A stretch of 64,000 bases of DNA. Source: Exiguobacterium sp. KRL4 (GTDB taxonomy: Bacteria > Bacillota > Bacilli > Exiguobacteriales > Exiguobacteriaceae). Each line of letters begins with the position of its first letter. Within the stretch, counting starts at the first letter, position 1. Made by a program: the position numbers and the translations under genes. The DNA lies in contig NZ_MOLV01000028.1 in the NCBI RefSeq assembly GCF_001870785.1, positions 1 to 64,000 of the forward strand. Direction: 5' to 3'. Shown piece by piece: positions 1-7,000 of the stretch. Below the pieces are notes generated by a model that saw only the letters and a program-made list of their open reading frames with translations, ran no database searches and was not told the DNA's origin.

Positions 1-1
1 T

Positions 2-169
2 TTACTACTTGAATATTCAGTAAAGCGTGACATTGCAGGAAACGGTTTGCCACTTGAATATTCAGTAAAACGTGACATTGCAGGAAACGGTTTGCCACTT
101 GAATATTCAGTAAAACGTGACATTGCAGGAAATGGTTTACCACTTGAATATTCAGTAAAACGTGTTTGA
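2..169 (+). CDS. 3' end of a multi-copy PapR-like pheromone precursor (start lies outside window)
   Basis: The reading frame is open from the left edge and ends at TGA 167-169. It encodes three full 15-residue repeats, DIAGNGLPLEYSVKR, after a partial one ending LEYSVKR, and finishes with a single Val. The unit is exactly 45 nt, so the tandem DNA repeat stays in frame, and the variant bases (aac/aat, ttg/tta, aaa/aag) are synonymous. The core NGLPLEY resembles the PapR heptapeptide of Bacillus cereus (ADLPFEF), and the adjacent convergent gene encodes a PlcR-like receptor whose stop lies 3 nt away. Inferred role: a secreted precursor cut at or near the Lys-Arg and Ser-Val positions to release several copies of one signal peptide. 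The signal sequence and start codon are not visible. PapR is normally single-copy and co-directional with plcR. Alternative: the tail of a repeat-containing secreted protein. Confidence 0.72.
   Translation, partial: LLLEYSVKRDIAGNGLPLEYSVKRDIAGNGLPLEYSVKRDIAGNGLPLEYSVKRV
5..163 (+). repeat. 45-bp in-frame tandem repeat (about 3.5 units)
   Basis: Units begin at about 5 (partial, cta in place of cca), 50, 95 and 140. They are near-identical with a few silent changes. The period of 45 is divisible by three, and one frame stays open through all units, which points to a repeated peptide rather than a DNA-level element. There are no spacers, so this is not a CRISPR array. The array runs off the left edge and its full copy number is unknown. 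Confidence 0.9.
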
Positions 170-172
170 TAT

Positions 173-1051
173 TTATTTCAAATATTTTGCTTTAACAGAT
201 TCAATTATTTTTTTATATTCATCCATTTTGAGTAAATCAAATAAAAAATAAGCTTTTTCATAGATATCAGAAATAGTGGCTTTATCATACTGTAATTGTT
301 CTAAGCAAGCTCCTTTTTGAGAAAAAAGTTGGCCTAGTAATGACATATCCTTAAAATTTAAACTTTGATCAATTGCGTCATTTATAAGTGCTAAGGCTTG
401 TTCAGGTCTTTTAAAATCTAGAAGTATTTTTGAAAAATTATATGAGATCCTTATTTTGTTTATCAATAATTCATCACTATCAAAATTGAGATTTAGGATT
501 TCTTCATAAACTTTGATACTATGTTGGTAAATTTTGTTTTCAGAATATAGGTTAGCAATAGCAGATTTGATACGGATCAACATATTGGGAGAATAGTGTA
601 TGGTTGAATATTTTTCAGATAGTTGCTGTAGTTCCACGATACAAGTTCGGTAATCAATTTTATTCAGTCGATAAGCACATAAATTAAAATAATATCTATA
701 TAATAAAGTGGATTCTAATTCTATTTCTTTGCTTCTAGAAAGTAGAATAAACTTTGTTTCTTGATAGATACTTGAAAATTCTTGATTTCTAAATCTTGAT
801 ACAAGAGACTCGTCTATTAATTTTATTGAATTTTGCTGTTCTGTATGGTCCAAAAAAACTGTTATCGGCACCTGTAATCTTCGCGACAAAGCATAGAGCA
901 AATCAACGGTCGGGGAATGTGTCCCGCTCTCAATTTTACTGATTTCCGCTTGGCTGCAAATGCCGTTCGCCAAATCCTTCTGAGTCAGATTGTGTTTCTT
1001 CCGAAGGCGGCGAAGGGCAAGACCAATCTGCGGTGACGTGAATTGATCCAT
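173..1051 (-). CDS. PlcR-like RRNPP-family peptide-sensing transcriptional regulator
   Basis: The 292-residue product matches PlcR in length and layout. An N-terminal XRE helix-turn-helix (about residues 8-65; LTQKDLANGICSQAEISKIE) is followed by a helical TPR region (about 75-292). Phrases such as AYRLNKIDYRTCIVEL and the ending ACLEQLQYDKATISDIYEKA line up with PlcR as I recall it. Family knowledge: PlcR binds an imported PapR peptide in its TPR groove and then activates target promoters. The putative precursor is convergent and 3 nt away; the divergent operon from 1197 is the likely target. Oddity: by hand count the part coding the HTH (841-1051) is about 49% GC, while the TPR-coding part sampled over 181-480 is about 25%. 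That suggests a chimera of a resident DNA-binding domain and an imported sensing domain. Start ATG at 1051. Confidence 0.85.
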   Translation of the reverse strand: MDQFTSPQIGLALRRLRKKHNLTQKDLANGICSQAEISKIESGTHSPTVDLLYALSRRLQVPITVFLDHTEQQNSIKLIDESLVSRFRNQEFSSIYQETKFILLSRSKEIELESTLLYRYYFNLCAYRLNKIDYRTCIVELQQLSEKYSTIHYSPNMLIRIKSAIANLYSENKIYQHSIKVYEEILNLNFDSDELLINKIRISYNFSKILLDFKRPEQALALINDAIDQSLNFKDMSLLGQLFSQKGACLEQLQYDKATISDIYEKAYFLFDLLKMDEYKKIIESVKAKYLK

Positions 1052-1079
1052 CGGGTTCTGTCCTTTCTGTCCAGTGGAT

Positions 1080-1129
1080 TTGAGAAAACGATACCTTTCT
1101 TATTATAAAAGGGAAAGGTGTCCGATACC
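1080..1129 (+). promoter_or_regulatory. Intergenic dyads overlapping a putative promoter (candidate PlcR-like operator)
   Basis: ACCTTTC (1093-1099) and GAAAGGT (1113-1119) form a perfect 7-bp inverted repeat around a 13-nt spacer. A further half site, GATACC (1124-1129), lies next to GGTGTC (1117-1122) and forms a second imperfect dyad. A possible sigma-A promoter, TTGAGA (1080-1085) to TATAAA (1104-1109) with 18-nt spacing, is overlapped by the dyad. The position between the divergent regulator and operon is what an RRNPP operator would occupy. The sequence is not the B. cereus PlcR box as I know it. Confidence 0.5.
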
Positions 1130-1196
1130 AAGTTTTTACTTCGAAAAATCGTCAACGTGTTGTCCACCATTTTATCCGAAAGAAAGGGGAACTCCT

Positions 1197-1343
1197 ATGA
1201 ACTTCACCTTTAAAGAATCGCGCCGGACGATGATGTCTTACGGCTGGTGCTTAAATGCTGCTAACGTCTCGGTCGCACCCTTAGCTAGTCGAGAAATGGA
1301 CCGGATCAAACCACCGGCGAAACGCGAACTCAAAACTTCATAA
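1197..1343 (+). CDS. 48-residue peptide, candidate RiPP precursor or small effector
   Basis: ATG 1197 is preceded by AGAAAGGGGA (1181-1190), a good ribosome site at normal spacing, so I prefer it to the longer in-frame start at 1074, which lies in the promoter region. The peptide begins MNFTFKESRRTMMSYGW, has one Cys (WCLNAANVSVAP) and a basic, Pro-rich C-terminus (RIKPPAKRELKTS). It has no signal peptide or transmembrane helix. It is the first gene of the operon divergent from the PlcR-like regulator and is separated from the next gene by a hairpin plus T-run. High precursor and low enzyme expression through partial readthrough is common in RiPP operons. I do not recognise the family; no YcaO, radical SAM, LanM or exporter gene is present in the window. 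Confidence 0.6.
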   Translation: MNFTFKESRRTMMSYGWCLNAANVSVAPLASREMDRIKPPAKRELKTS

Positions 1344-1362
1344 TAACGTCTCTCGACGACGT

Positions 1363-1397
1363 GGCTTCATTCCGTCAAAGGTCTGAAGCCCTTTTTT
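1363..1397 (+). terminator. Attenuator-like hairpin between the small peptide and downstream genes
   Basis: GGCTTCA (1363-1369) pairs with TGAAGCC (1384-1390) around a 14-nt loop, followed by C and six T's. The structure is intrinsic-terminator-like but moderate in strength. Since the following gene starts only about 30 nt later with its own ribosome site and no clear promoter, partial readthrough is likely. Confidence 0.72.
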
Positions 1398-1425
1398 AAA
1401 ATCATCTACTGAAAGGAGCATGGAC

Positions 1426-2637
1426 ATGATCGGACTAACGATTCTTTCTGAAAGTGAAGGCTGGCTCCACCAACTTGATCCTACTGATGCGCTTGTTCAA
1501 TTTTGTGAGCAACACCGTTTTTCAATGGATCGTTATGATTACGATCAGCATACCTTTTTGGATTTACTCGACTATATGGACTTTCAAGAGTTTGAACATT
1601 ATCTGTTCATCTTGCGTGGACCGGGTGAACGGACCTTACGACTCGTCGCCTATTTACAACAACGTATGTTACATGTCCAGTTCCATTTGGTGAATGAACG
1701 AGGCGATGTCTTGTTTGGTGATCCGTATTTCTTAGAAGGACGACAGGTCCCACTGGATGCATCCATGATTCACGAACAACCGATCGAGCTACAGGACGCG
1801 ATGATGTCCTTGTTCACAGGAGTCTATCCGGATACAGCAACTCGTCAGCCACAACCGTTACGCCACGTGTATGTCGAACACACCGCATTGCTGGATTCGA
1901 TTGAACCTTCCTTGTTTGATCAAATGACGATCAACAGTTTGTTGTATATCGATCAGTCGACCCGACATGACTTGCCGGTCATCGAACTGATGAGCCGGAC
2001 ACCGGTCCTGCTCGCGTTTTCGGATACGTTGCCGTTTCCTATCAAAGAGCGCTTGGCGACTTTTGAACGGGAGGCGTTGCAAGCTACGATGGAGCAGTGG
2101 CACGAGACGAGTGTCGTGTCTAATCCCGCGCACCATATTGGCATCCTGGATTATGCGACACTTGCCGGAATGTCCGTCTCGCACCGTTTATTCATCTGTA
2201 GTGACGGGATATTCGCGGATTACGGAAAACAAATTTCACTCAGTTCGACGTTTGATCTGAACGTCTGTCAGTTACGCGAACGGCAGCTGCTGCAAATGGA
2301 TCCCTTAGCTCCAGTTGCACAACTTACGCTGTATCCTGTCCTGTTTCAGCTCGCCTCGGCCTTTCAGGGGACCAGTCAGTTCGTGACACCGTACAGCGTA
2401 TTCGAGTTACCCCGGACGAATGGAAAGATTGGACCTTTGTCCATGATCGGCATTCAAAATTCGGAAGGGTGTTTTGCTTTCGAATTGACGACGAATCAGT
2501 TGTTTGAGACGGATGAGGTGTTCCTCGCGATACTCGAGGCAGATCAGAAGGAACGGTTTGATGTGTTGCCAAAACGGCTCGGTGCGGACTATGAAGCAGC
2601 GATTCAGACGTACAAGGAGTTGATCTATCATGGATAA
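1426..2637 (+). CDS. Unrecognised 403-residue protein of the small-peptide operon
   Basis: I do not recognise this protein. It is soluble, acidic and without signal peptide or transmembrane segments. An N-terminal half (about 1-130, with DYDQHTFLDLLDYMDFQEFEHYLF and ILRGPGERTLRLVAYLQQ) precedes a second half with repeated LTLYPVLFQLASAF-type hydrophobic stretches. Two in-frame ATGs exist at 1420 and 1426. The second sits 8 nt after GGAG (1414-1417) and is preferred; the first is only 2 nt away. The gene overlaps the next start by 8 nt, so the two products are probably translationally coupled. Context suggests a partner or modifying protein for the 48-residue peptide under control of the PlcR-like regulator, but no catalytic motif is evident. 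Confidence 0.7.
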   Translation: MIGLTILSESEGWLHQLDPTDALVQFCEQHRFSMDRYDYDQHTFLDLLDYMDFQEFEHYLFILRGPGERTLRLVAYLQQRMLHVQFHLVNERGDVLFGDPYFLEGRQVPLDASMIHEQPIELQDAMMSLFTGVYPDTATRQPQPLRHVYVEHTALLDSIEPSLFDQMTINSLLYIDQSTRHDLPVIELMSRTPVLLAFSDTLPFPIKERLATFEREALQATMEQWHETSVVSNPAHHIGILDYATLAGMSVSHRLFICSDGIFADYGKQISLSSTFDLNVCQLRERQLLQMDPLAPVAQLTLYPVLFQLASAFQGTSQFVTPYSVFELPRTNGKIGPLSMIGIQNSEGCFAFELTTNQLFETDEVFLAILEADQKERFDVLPKRLGADYEAAIQTYKELIYHG

Positions 2638-3373
2638 CGCATTATTATTTGGCCCGTTTTCACGAAAAGGGAGCTATTCACGTGTTCAAGTCCTCGATAA
2701 TCTGTTTGCTGACGACCGATTCGTCGCCCTTTACCAAGAAACATCCGCGTTACCGGAAATCGATGAACTGATGTTGTATCGTCGCTATTTACAAAAAGAA
2801 GACCGTGTCCTGCTGTATGGGACCTTTTCACCAAACTTATTTAATAGCTTGTGTCAGGAAGGGTACGATCTTTATCTCGTCGAACCGGAATTGAACCGGA
2901 TCGCCGGAATTTCGTCTCGTTATTTGGATCGCGTCTATGGACTGAGTAATGAACTGATTGATGTGATGGGAAGTGGCGCCTTTGATAAAATCGTTTTACC
3001 CGGAACGACGATTGCACGGTATTCGCGGGGAGAACTGTTAATGTTTTTCCGAAACGTGCGACAGCTGTTGGCGACAGAAGGACAATTGCTCGTCAATATC
3101 CATAATGCGCAATATTTGAAGCAACATGTTCAACCGATTGCCTCACGACGAATTCAGGACTGTACGTTATTTTACGGTCAGAAGGTCGACAACAATCGAC
3201 TGATTTTTAATCTGTATCTGAAATCAGGAGAGGATGAAAAGGTCAGCTACATGATCGAGCATCTGTATGAGCCGGATACGTTATTTGAGTTCGCGAAACT
3301 GTCCCGTTATACCGGGCGGACCTTATATGCCGGTAAAACAGTCACTATTTTGGAGTTGGATAAACTCGGGTGA
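2630..3373 (+). CDS. Class I SAM-dependent methyltransferase-like protein
   Basis: The 247-residue protein has a Rossmann-like pattern. A strand and loop resembling motif I (about residues 60-70, RVLLYGTFSPNLF) lacks the usual GxGxG. An acidic end of beta-2 (YLVEPELNRI) follows, then FDKIVLPGTTIARYSRGELL with downstream ATEGQLLVNIHN, typical of the region after motif II in small-molecule methyltransferases. The degenerate glycine motif leaves open a non-catalytic role. The gene overlaps the preceding one by 8 nt, has AAGGAG at 2613-2618 and is closed by a strong terminator, so it ends the operon. Inferred role: modification of the 48-residue peptide or a related metabolite. Confidence 0.6.
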   Translation: MDNALLFGPFSRKGSYSRVQVLDNLFADDRFVALYQETSALPEIDELMLYRRYLQKEDRVLLYGTFSPNLFNSLCQEGYDLYLVEPELNRIAGISSRYLDRVYGLSNELIDVMGSGAFDKIVLPGTTIARYSRGELLMFFRNVRQLLATEGQLLVNIHNAQYLKQHVQPIASRRIQDCTLFYGQKVDNNRLIFNLYLKSGEDEKVSYMIEHLYEPDTLFEFAKLSRYTGRTLYAGKTVTILELDKLG

Positions 3374-3375
3374 AA

Positions 3376-3414
3376 GAAAAAGATTCTGCGTCCATCGGGC
3401 ACAGAATCTTTTTT
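3376..3414 (+). terminator. Intrinsic terminator of the small-peptide operon
   Basis: An AAAAGATTCTG arm (3377-3388) pairs with CAGAATCTTTT (3402-3413) and is followed by a T-rich run. It starts directly after the TGA of the methyltransferase-like gene. Confidence 0.88.
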
Positions 3415-3458
3415 GACAAAAAAGTTCCTCAAATTGGATATAAATATTTTGAATACTA

Positions 3459-3485
3459 GTTTAACTAGGTCTAAAGGTGGGGTAT
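3459..3485 (+). promoter_or_regulatory. Sigma-B-type promoter
   Basis: GTTTAA (3459-3464) and GGGTAT (3480-3485), 15 nt apart, match the sigma-B -35 and -10 consensus of Bacilli almost perfectly. The element lies about 70 nt upstream of the 105-residue gene at 3553 and suggests general-stress expression. Confidence 0.68.
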
Positions 3486-3552
3486 TAAAGAAAGCAGTGC
3501 TTAATAGTCAATGTTACGATGCCAACATACAAACGGAGGATAGGTAGATGTT

Positions 3553-3870
3553 ATGGATGAGAAGACGGCACAAGTAAAAGCGTTACAAGCCAGTTGTTTA
3601 TCCTTTATCACAGCATTGTTTCCAGAAGAGACGTTTCAGTTCGTCGAGAAACAGGTTCTTCCGGACGCTTTTGGCCATACCGGAACGCATCTGACGTTCA
3701 AGTCAGCTGACCGGGAACTGAAACTCAGTTTTGTCAGTCAAGCACATAGTCGCTTTGAACGTGTTTTTTTGGCAGAAAAAACATCGAAATCCCCTTTTTT
3801 CAGCCGAATGATGGAAGCGACATATGAAGAAGGACAGTTGTACATTCATCATGTCTTAAAGTCCGATTAA
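3553..3870 (+). CDS. Small hypothetical protein, probably stress-induced
   Basis: The 105-residue soluble protein has no signal peptide or membrane segment and I do not recognise its family. It contains one Cys (ASCLSFITALF) and a moderately basic C-terminus. ATG 3553 follows CGGAGGA (about 3535-3541) at a slightly long spacing; a nearer ATG at 3548 is out of frame. It stands alone behind a sigma-B-like promoter and ends at a hairpin shared with the convergent XRE gene, so it is a monocistronic unit. Function unknown. Confidence 0.72.
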   Translation: MDEKTAQVKALQASCLSFITALFPEETFQFVEKQVLPDAFGHTGTHLTFKSADRELKLSFVSQAHSRFERVFLAEKTSKSPFFSRMMEATYEEGQLYIHHVLKSD

Positions 3871-3878
3871 GGTGTATG

Positions 3879-3935
3879 AAAAAACACGATGAGACGTGTA
3901 CAGGAAGAATCCTGTTCGCTTCTCATCGTGTTTTT
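3879..3935. terminator. Bidirectional terminator
   Basis: AAAAACACGATGAGA and TCTCATCGTGTTTTT form a 14-15 bp stem, with an inner imperfect hairpin (ACAGGAAGAATCCTGT). A's on the left and T's on the right serve both convergent genes. Confidence 0.85.
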
Positions 3936-3945
3936 ATGCTGTAAT

Positions 3946-4374
3946 TTAAACTTTGATTGATTGTAATCCTTGTTGCAAAGCTTGATTGATCGACGTTGCC
4001 ATCTGGTCCCGCACTTCTTGGGTGAGTAGACGCCCGTCAAAATAGACTTCGGTCGAAAGTGTTAGATGGACGAGGACATCTTCGAGGACGAGTTTGAAAT
4101 CAAGTGGTTGAGTCGGCTCGAGAGACTGAGCCATGAACTCCTGCAATGAAGGATGTTGGACATACTGAGGGTCAATCAGATCAATCACTGTCGTGTTCAA
4201 AGCAAGTGCAAGTCGTTCCAGTGTTTGTGGATTCGGCATACGTTGACCACGTTCGTAGGCAGAAATCGATGTGACGGTTTCTCCGCATCGCTCTGCCAAA
4301 TGTTTTTGGGTGTATTGATGTTGTTTACGTAATTGCATGATTTTTTTTCCGAGCATACGTTTCACAGGGCTCAA
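3946..4374 (-). CDS. XRE-family transcriptional regulator
   Basis: The 142-residue protein has an N-terminal HTH_3 domain (about residues 8-65; TQKHLAERCGETVTSISAYERG), which binds DNA as a dimer in this family. A roughly 75-residue C-terminal part rich in Leu, Gln and Thr has no recognised fold and could mediate oligomerisation or ligand sensing. The layout is similar to SinR or SlrR, but sequence similarity outside the HTH is not evident. It is a single-gene unit between convergent and divergent neighbours, so it may regulate itself or the VanZ-like gene upstream. Target unknown. Confidence 0.82.
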   Translation of the reverse strand: MSPVKRMLGKKIMQLRKQHQYTQKHLAERCGETVTSISAYERGQRMPNPQTLERLALALNTTVIDLIDPQYVQHPSLQEFMAQSLEPTQPLDFKLVLEDVLVHLTLSTEVYFDGRLLTQEVRDQMATSINQALQQGLQSIKV

Positions 4375-4593
4375 CTCCTATTTTTGCGTCCTTGCATATA
4401 GTACTAAATAACCATTCTCATTATAGTGCAAACCTATGAAATGTAAAAAAAAGTTTTTACGGAAAAATAATTGCATGATTATGTATTTAATGGGTCGAAA
4501 ATTTAGAAAAATTTTATTGGTTTGGCGAATTTAAGAATGGCTAAAAAAAGAACATGCTATTCTAATACAAGAGAAATAAAGGAGGTAGACATA

Positions 4594-5088
4594 TTGAAAA
4601 AAATTCCTTGGTCCGGTTATGTGACCGTGTTGATTGTCATCATCTTGTTCATATCCAGTTCGATGCCGTATGAAGAGCAATCCTTAAAACCCGGTTTGTC
4701 CCGATATTTGAATTTAGATTTCGTCGAACAGTTGCGCTTCATTTCCTTTGATTATCACGGAGAGGTTAGTGTCGCAGCACTGGGGGCATCCGGATTCGTC
4801 GAATTTTTTATTCGAAAGGCTGCTCATGTCTCGATTTTCATCGTCCTTGGGATCGCGCTGATTGATCTGACCATACGGTTGCTTCGTCCTTACCTGTTGG
4901 CGGGACTATTTGCGTACACGGTAGCCGTCACGATAGCTGTCTTTGACGAGTTCCATCAGATTTTGACAGGCGGACGGACGGGACTGATTCAAGATGTCTT
5001 GCTCGATGGAACCGGTGCCTTGATTGGTATTGTATTGTATTTTTCGTTTTGGAAAAAAAAGACAAAAAAACATTTAGTCCGGATATAA
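4594..5088 (+). CDS. VanZ-family membrane protein
   Basis: From a TTG start at 4594, 8 nt after AAAGGAGG, the product is 164 residues. It has four hydrophobic segments (about 8-24, 68-90, 96-115 and 135-153) and the VanZ signature DEFHQILTGGRTGLIQDVLLDGTGA. VanZ proteins are small membrane proteins; the prototype gives low-level teicoplanin resistance, but most chromosomal homologues have unknown function. A longer reading from 4522 would add 24 hydrophilic residues without a ribosome site. The gene precedes the ATP-grasp gene by about 95 nt and may be expressed separately. Confidence 0.85.
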   Translation: MKKIPWSGYVTVLIVIILFISSSMPYEEQSLKPGLSRYLNLDFVEQLRFISFDYHGEVSVAALGASGFVEFFIRKAAHVSIFIVLGIALIDLTIRLLRPYLLAGLFAYTVAVTIAVFDEFHQILTGGRTGLIQDVLLDGTGALIGIVLYFSFWKKKTKKHLVRI

Positions 5089-5183
5089 GTCTTCTGCCCT
5101 AGTATTTTTTAAAGATAGCAGGTTTTCGGGTGTTGAGGTCGAATCATTAAGGCTAACACGATTAACAAAAAGGAGTGGATCGT

Positions 5184-5360
5184 ATGCAAGGACCTCATCT
5201 ATTGATCACGAGCGCCGGCCGTCGTGCGAAACTGGTCGAATACTTTGTCCAAGAGTTTAAGACGGGACGCGTCAGCACTGCGGATTGTAATCCATTAGCA
5301 CCGGCACTGTATATGACGGATCAACATTACATCGTACCGAGGATAGATGAGGTTAATTAC
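5184..5360 (+). pseudogene. ATP-grasp protein gene, 5' fragment, interrupted by IS copy 1
   Basis: ATG 5184 follows AAAGGAG at 8-nt spacing (a GTG at 5175 is too close). The fragment codes 59 residues starting MQGPHLLITSAGRRAKLVEY, a pre-ATP-grasp nucleotide-binding-like strand and loop as in CarB-type ATP-grasp proteins. It runs in frame to the TAC codon 5358-5360, where the IS is inserted after TTAC. Reading then runs into the element and stops shortly after (5391-5393). Joining to 7150 restores a continuous 330-residue frame (VNY-IDHLLQLC), so the interruption is a clean insertion. Confidence 0.85.
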
Positions 5361-5517
5361 AGAATTTTTGAGCGGGAAAGCCCACTCCTTTAGGGGTGGG
5401 ATGAAAGCTCGGTCGGATACGGAGTGCCCACAAAGAAGCCGAAGGTTCTGGCACTTCATGTATCCGAAAATCTTTTTTTGCGTTGCAGTAAGTTGTTCGA
5501 AATGATACGTTGTCAAT

Positions 5518-5919
5518 ATGAAAAACAACTATCGAAGAACCCAGACCACCGTCTCTCTGATCAATTATCATTTCGTTTTTTGCCCTCGGTATAGAAGGAA
5601 AATATTCCTTCGAAACGATGTAGAAGGACGTTTCAAAGAATTGGTGCAGGAGATCTGTGAAAGCTTAGAAATCCATACCATCGCCTTAGCATGCGATCAA
5701 GATCATACACATCTGTTCCTCAATGCCCCACCAACACTCAGTCCTGCTGATGTCATGGCAAAAATCAAAGGCGTGACATCTAAAAAATTAAGAGCGGAAT
5801 TTCCTCATCTTCAACACTTGCCAAGTCTTTGGACGCGTTCCTACTTCGTTTCGACCGCCGGAAAGGTGTCGAGCGAAACAATCAAGCGTTATGTCGAGCA
5901 ACAAAAAACAAGGGGGTGA
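5518..5919 (+). CDS. tnpA: IS200/IS605 Y1 transposase TnpA (copy 1, motifs intact)
   Basis: The 133-residue HUH/Y1 single-strand transposase has metal-binding His63-Thr-His65 in DQDHTHLFL and catalytic Tyr125 in IKRYVEQQ, the layout of the family. It excises and inserts the element as single-stranded DNA at TTAC. No clear Shine-Dalgarno precedes ATG 5518; the preceding region is subterminal structure. The stop lies 4 nt before the tnpB start. This copy looks able to mobilise both itself and, in trans, copy 2. Confidence 0.93.
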   Translation: MKNNYRRTQTTVSLINYHFVFCPRYRRKIFLRNDVEGRFKELVQEICESLEIHTIALACDQDHTHLFLNAPPTLSPADVMAKIKGVTSKKLRAEFPHLQHLPSLWTRSYFVSTAGKVSSETIKRYVEQQKTRG

Positions 5920-5923
5920 CACC

Positions 5924-7000
5924 TTGAATCAGACATTAACGGTGAACATCAAACTTCGTCCTACCAACGTACAACAATCTATTTTGAAGCGTATGATGGG
6001 AACTTATATCCACACGGCCAACCAACTTGTCTCAGATATGGTAGAGGCAGAAACGATGCTTAAGCTGACGAGCAAGAATGTCCAGTCTCATTTGCCTAGC
6101 GCCGTCAAGAACCAAGTCATCAAAGACGCCCAAAGCCTCTTCAAGAAAGTCAAGAAATCCAAATTCAAAATCATCCCTATCCTCAAGAAACCCTACTGCA
6201 CATGGAACAACCAGAACTATTCGTTCGATTTCGAGTCGATTTCTCTCCCGATCATGATGGACGGTAAAGCAAAGAAGATGGCAATCAAAGCAGAAATGGT
6301 CGATAAATACAATCGCAATTTCTCACTCCTGAACAATAAGTTGGGGACGCTACGCATCACGAAGAAGTCGAACAAATGGATTGCCCAGATCGCTGTCACG
6401 CTTCTCACGACCGAGAAGACGGGCTCCAAGGTTCTCGGTGTGGATCTGGGTTTGAAAGTCCCGGCAGTCGCAACGAATGATGGCGACAAGGCGAGGTTCT
6501 TCGGTAACGGACGCGAGAACAAATATATGAAACGCAAGTTTCGTGCGAGACGAAGAGAGCTCGGTCAAAAGAAGAAGCTGAACGCAATCAAGAAACTAAA
6601 CAATCAAGAGCAACGCTGGATGAGAGACAAAGATCACAAGGTAAGTCGTGCGATCGTTTCATTTGCGAAAGAGAATCACGTTTCTGTCATTCGCCTAGAA
6701 AGACTGGCGAACATCCGGCAGACGGCAAGAACAAGCCGTAAAAACAATAAGAATCTGCATACATGGTCGTTCTATCGCCTAGCAACATTTATTGAATACA
6801 AAGCAAATCTGGACGGAATCAAGGTCGAGTATGTCAATCCGGCCTATACATCTCAGACATGCCCTTCTTGCGGTAAAAGAAACAAAGCGAAAGATCGAAC
6901 CTATTTTTGTCCATGTGGATTCAAAAAGCACAGAGATTTAGTCGGTGCGATGAATATTAGATATGCACCTGTGGTTGATGGTAATAGTCAATCAGCCTGA
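5924..7000 (+). CDS. tnpB: TnpB, RNA-guided nuclease of IS200/IS605 (copy 1)
   Basis: From TTG 5924, just after AAGGGGGTG, the product is 358 residues. RuvC residues are visible at D174 (GVDLGLK), E259 (IRLERLAN) and D338 (HRDLVGAMN). A four-Cys zinc ribbon (C313, C316, C329, C331) sits between the last two. Family knowledge: TnpB uses a right-end RNA (omega or reRNA) to cleave empty donor sites next to the target motif, promoting element retention. An upstream ATG at 5891 would overlap tnpA and is less likely. It is close to the usual TnpB length and appears intact. Confidence 0.93.
   Translation: MNQTLTVNIKLRPTNVQQSILKRMMGTYIHTANQLVSDMVEAETMLKLTSKNVQSHLPSAVKNQVIKDAQSLFKKVKKSKFKIIPILKKPYCTWNNQNYSFDFESISLPIMMDGKAKKMAIKAEMVDKYNRNFSLLNNKLGTLRITKKSNKWIAQIAVTLLTTEKTGSKVLGVDLGLKVPAVATNDGDKARFFGNGRENKYMKRKFRARRRELGQKKKLNAIKKLNNQEQRWMRDKDHKVSRAIVSFAKENHVSVIRLERLANIRQTARTSRKNNKNLHTWSFYRLATFIEYKANLDGIKVEYVNPAYTSQTCPSCGKRNKAKDRTYFCPCGFKKHRDLVGAMNIRYAPVVDGNSQSA

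Noticed and set aside
1-169. Possible CRISPR array at the left edge
   Set aside because: The 45-bp repeats are directly adjacent with no unique spacers, keep one open frame and vary only at silent positions. They are coding repeats.
1074-1343. Longer 89-residue reading of the small peptide gene
   Set aside because: Its start lies within the promoter/operator region without a ribosome site; ATG 1197 has AGAAAGGGGA at correct spacing.
5175-5183. GTG 5175 as start of the ATP-grasp gene
   Set aside because: It overlaps the ribosome site AAAGGAG; ATG 5184 is at optimal spacing.
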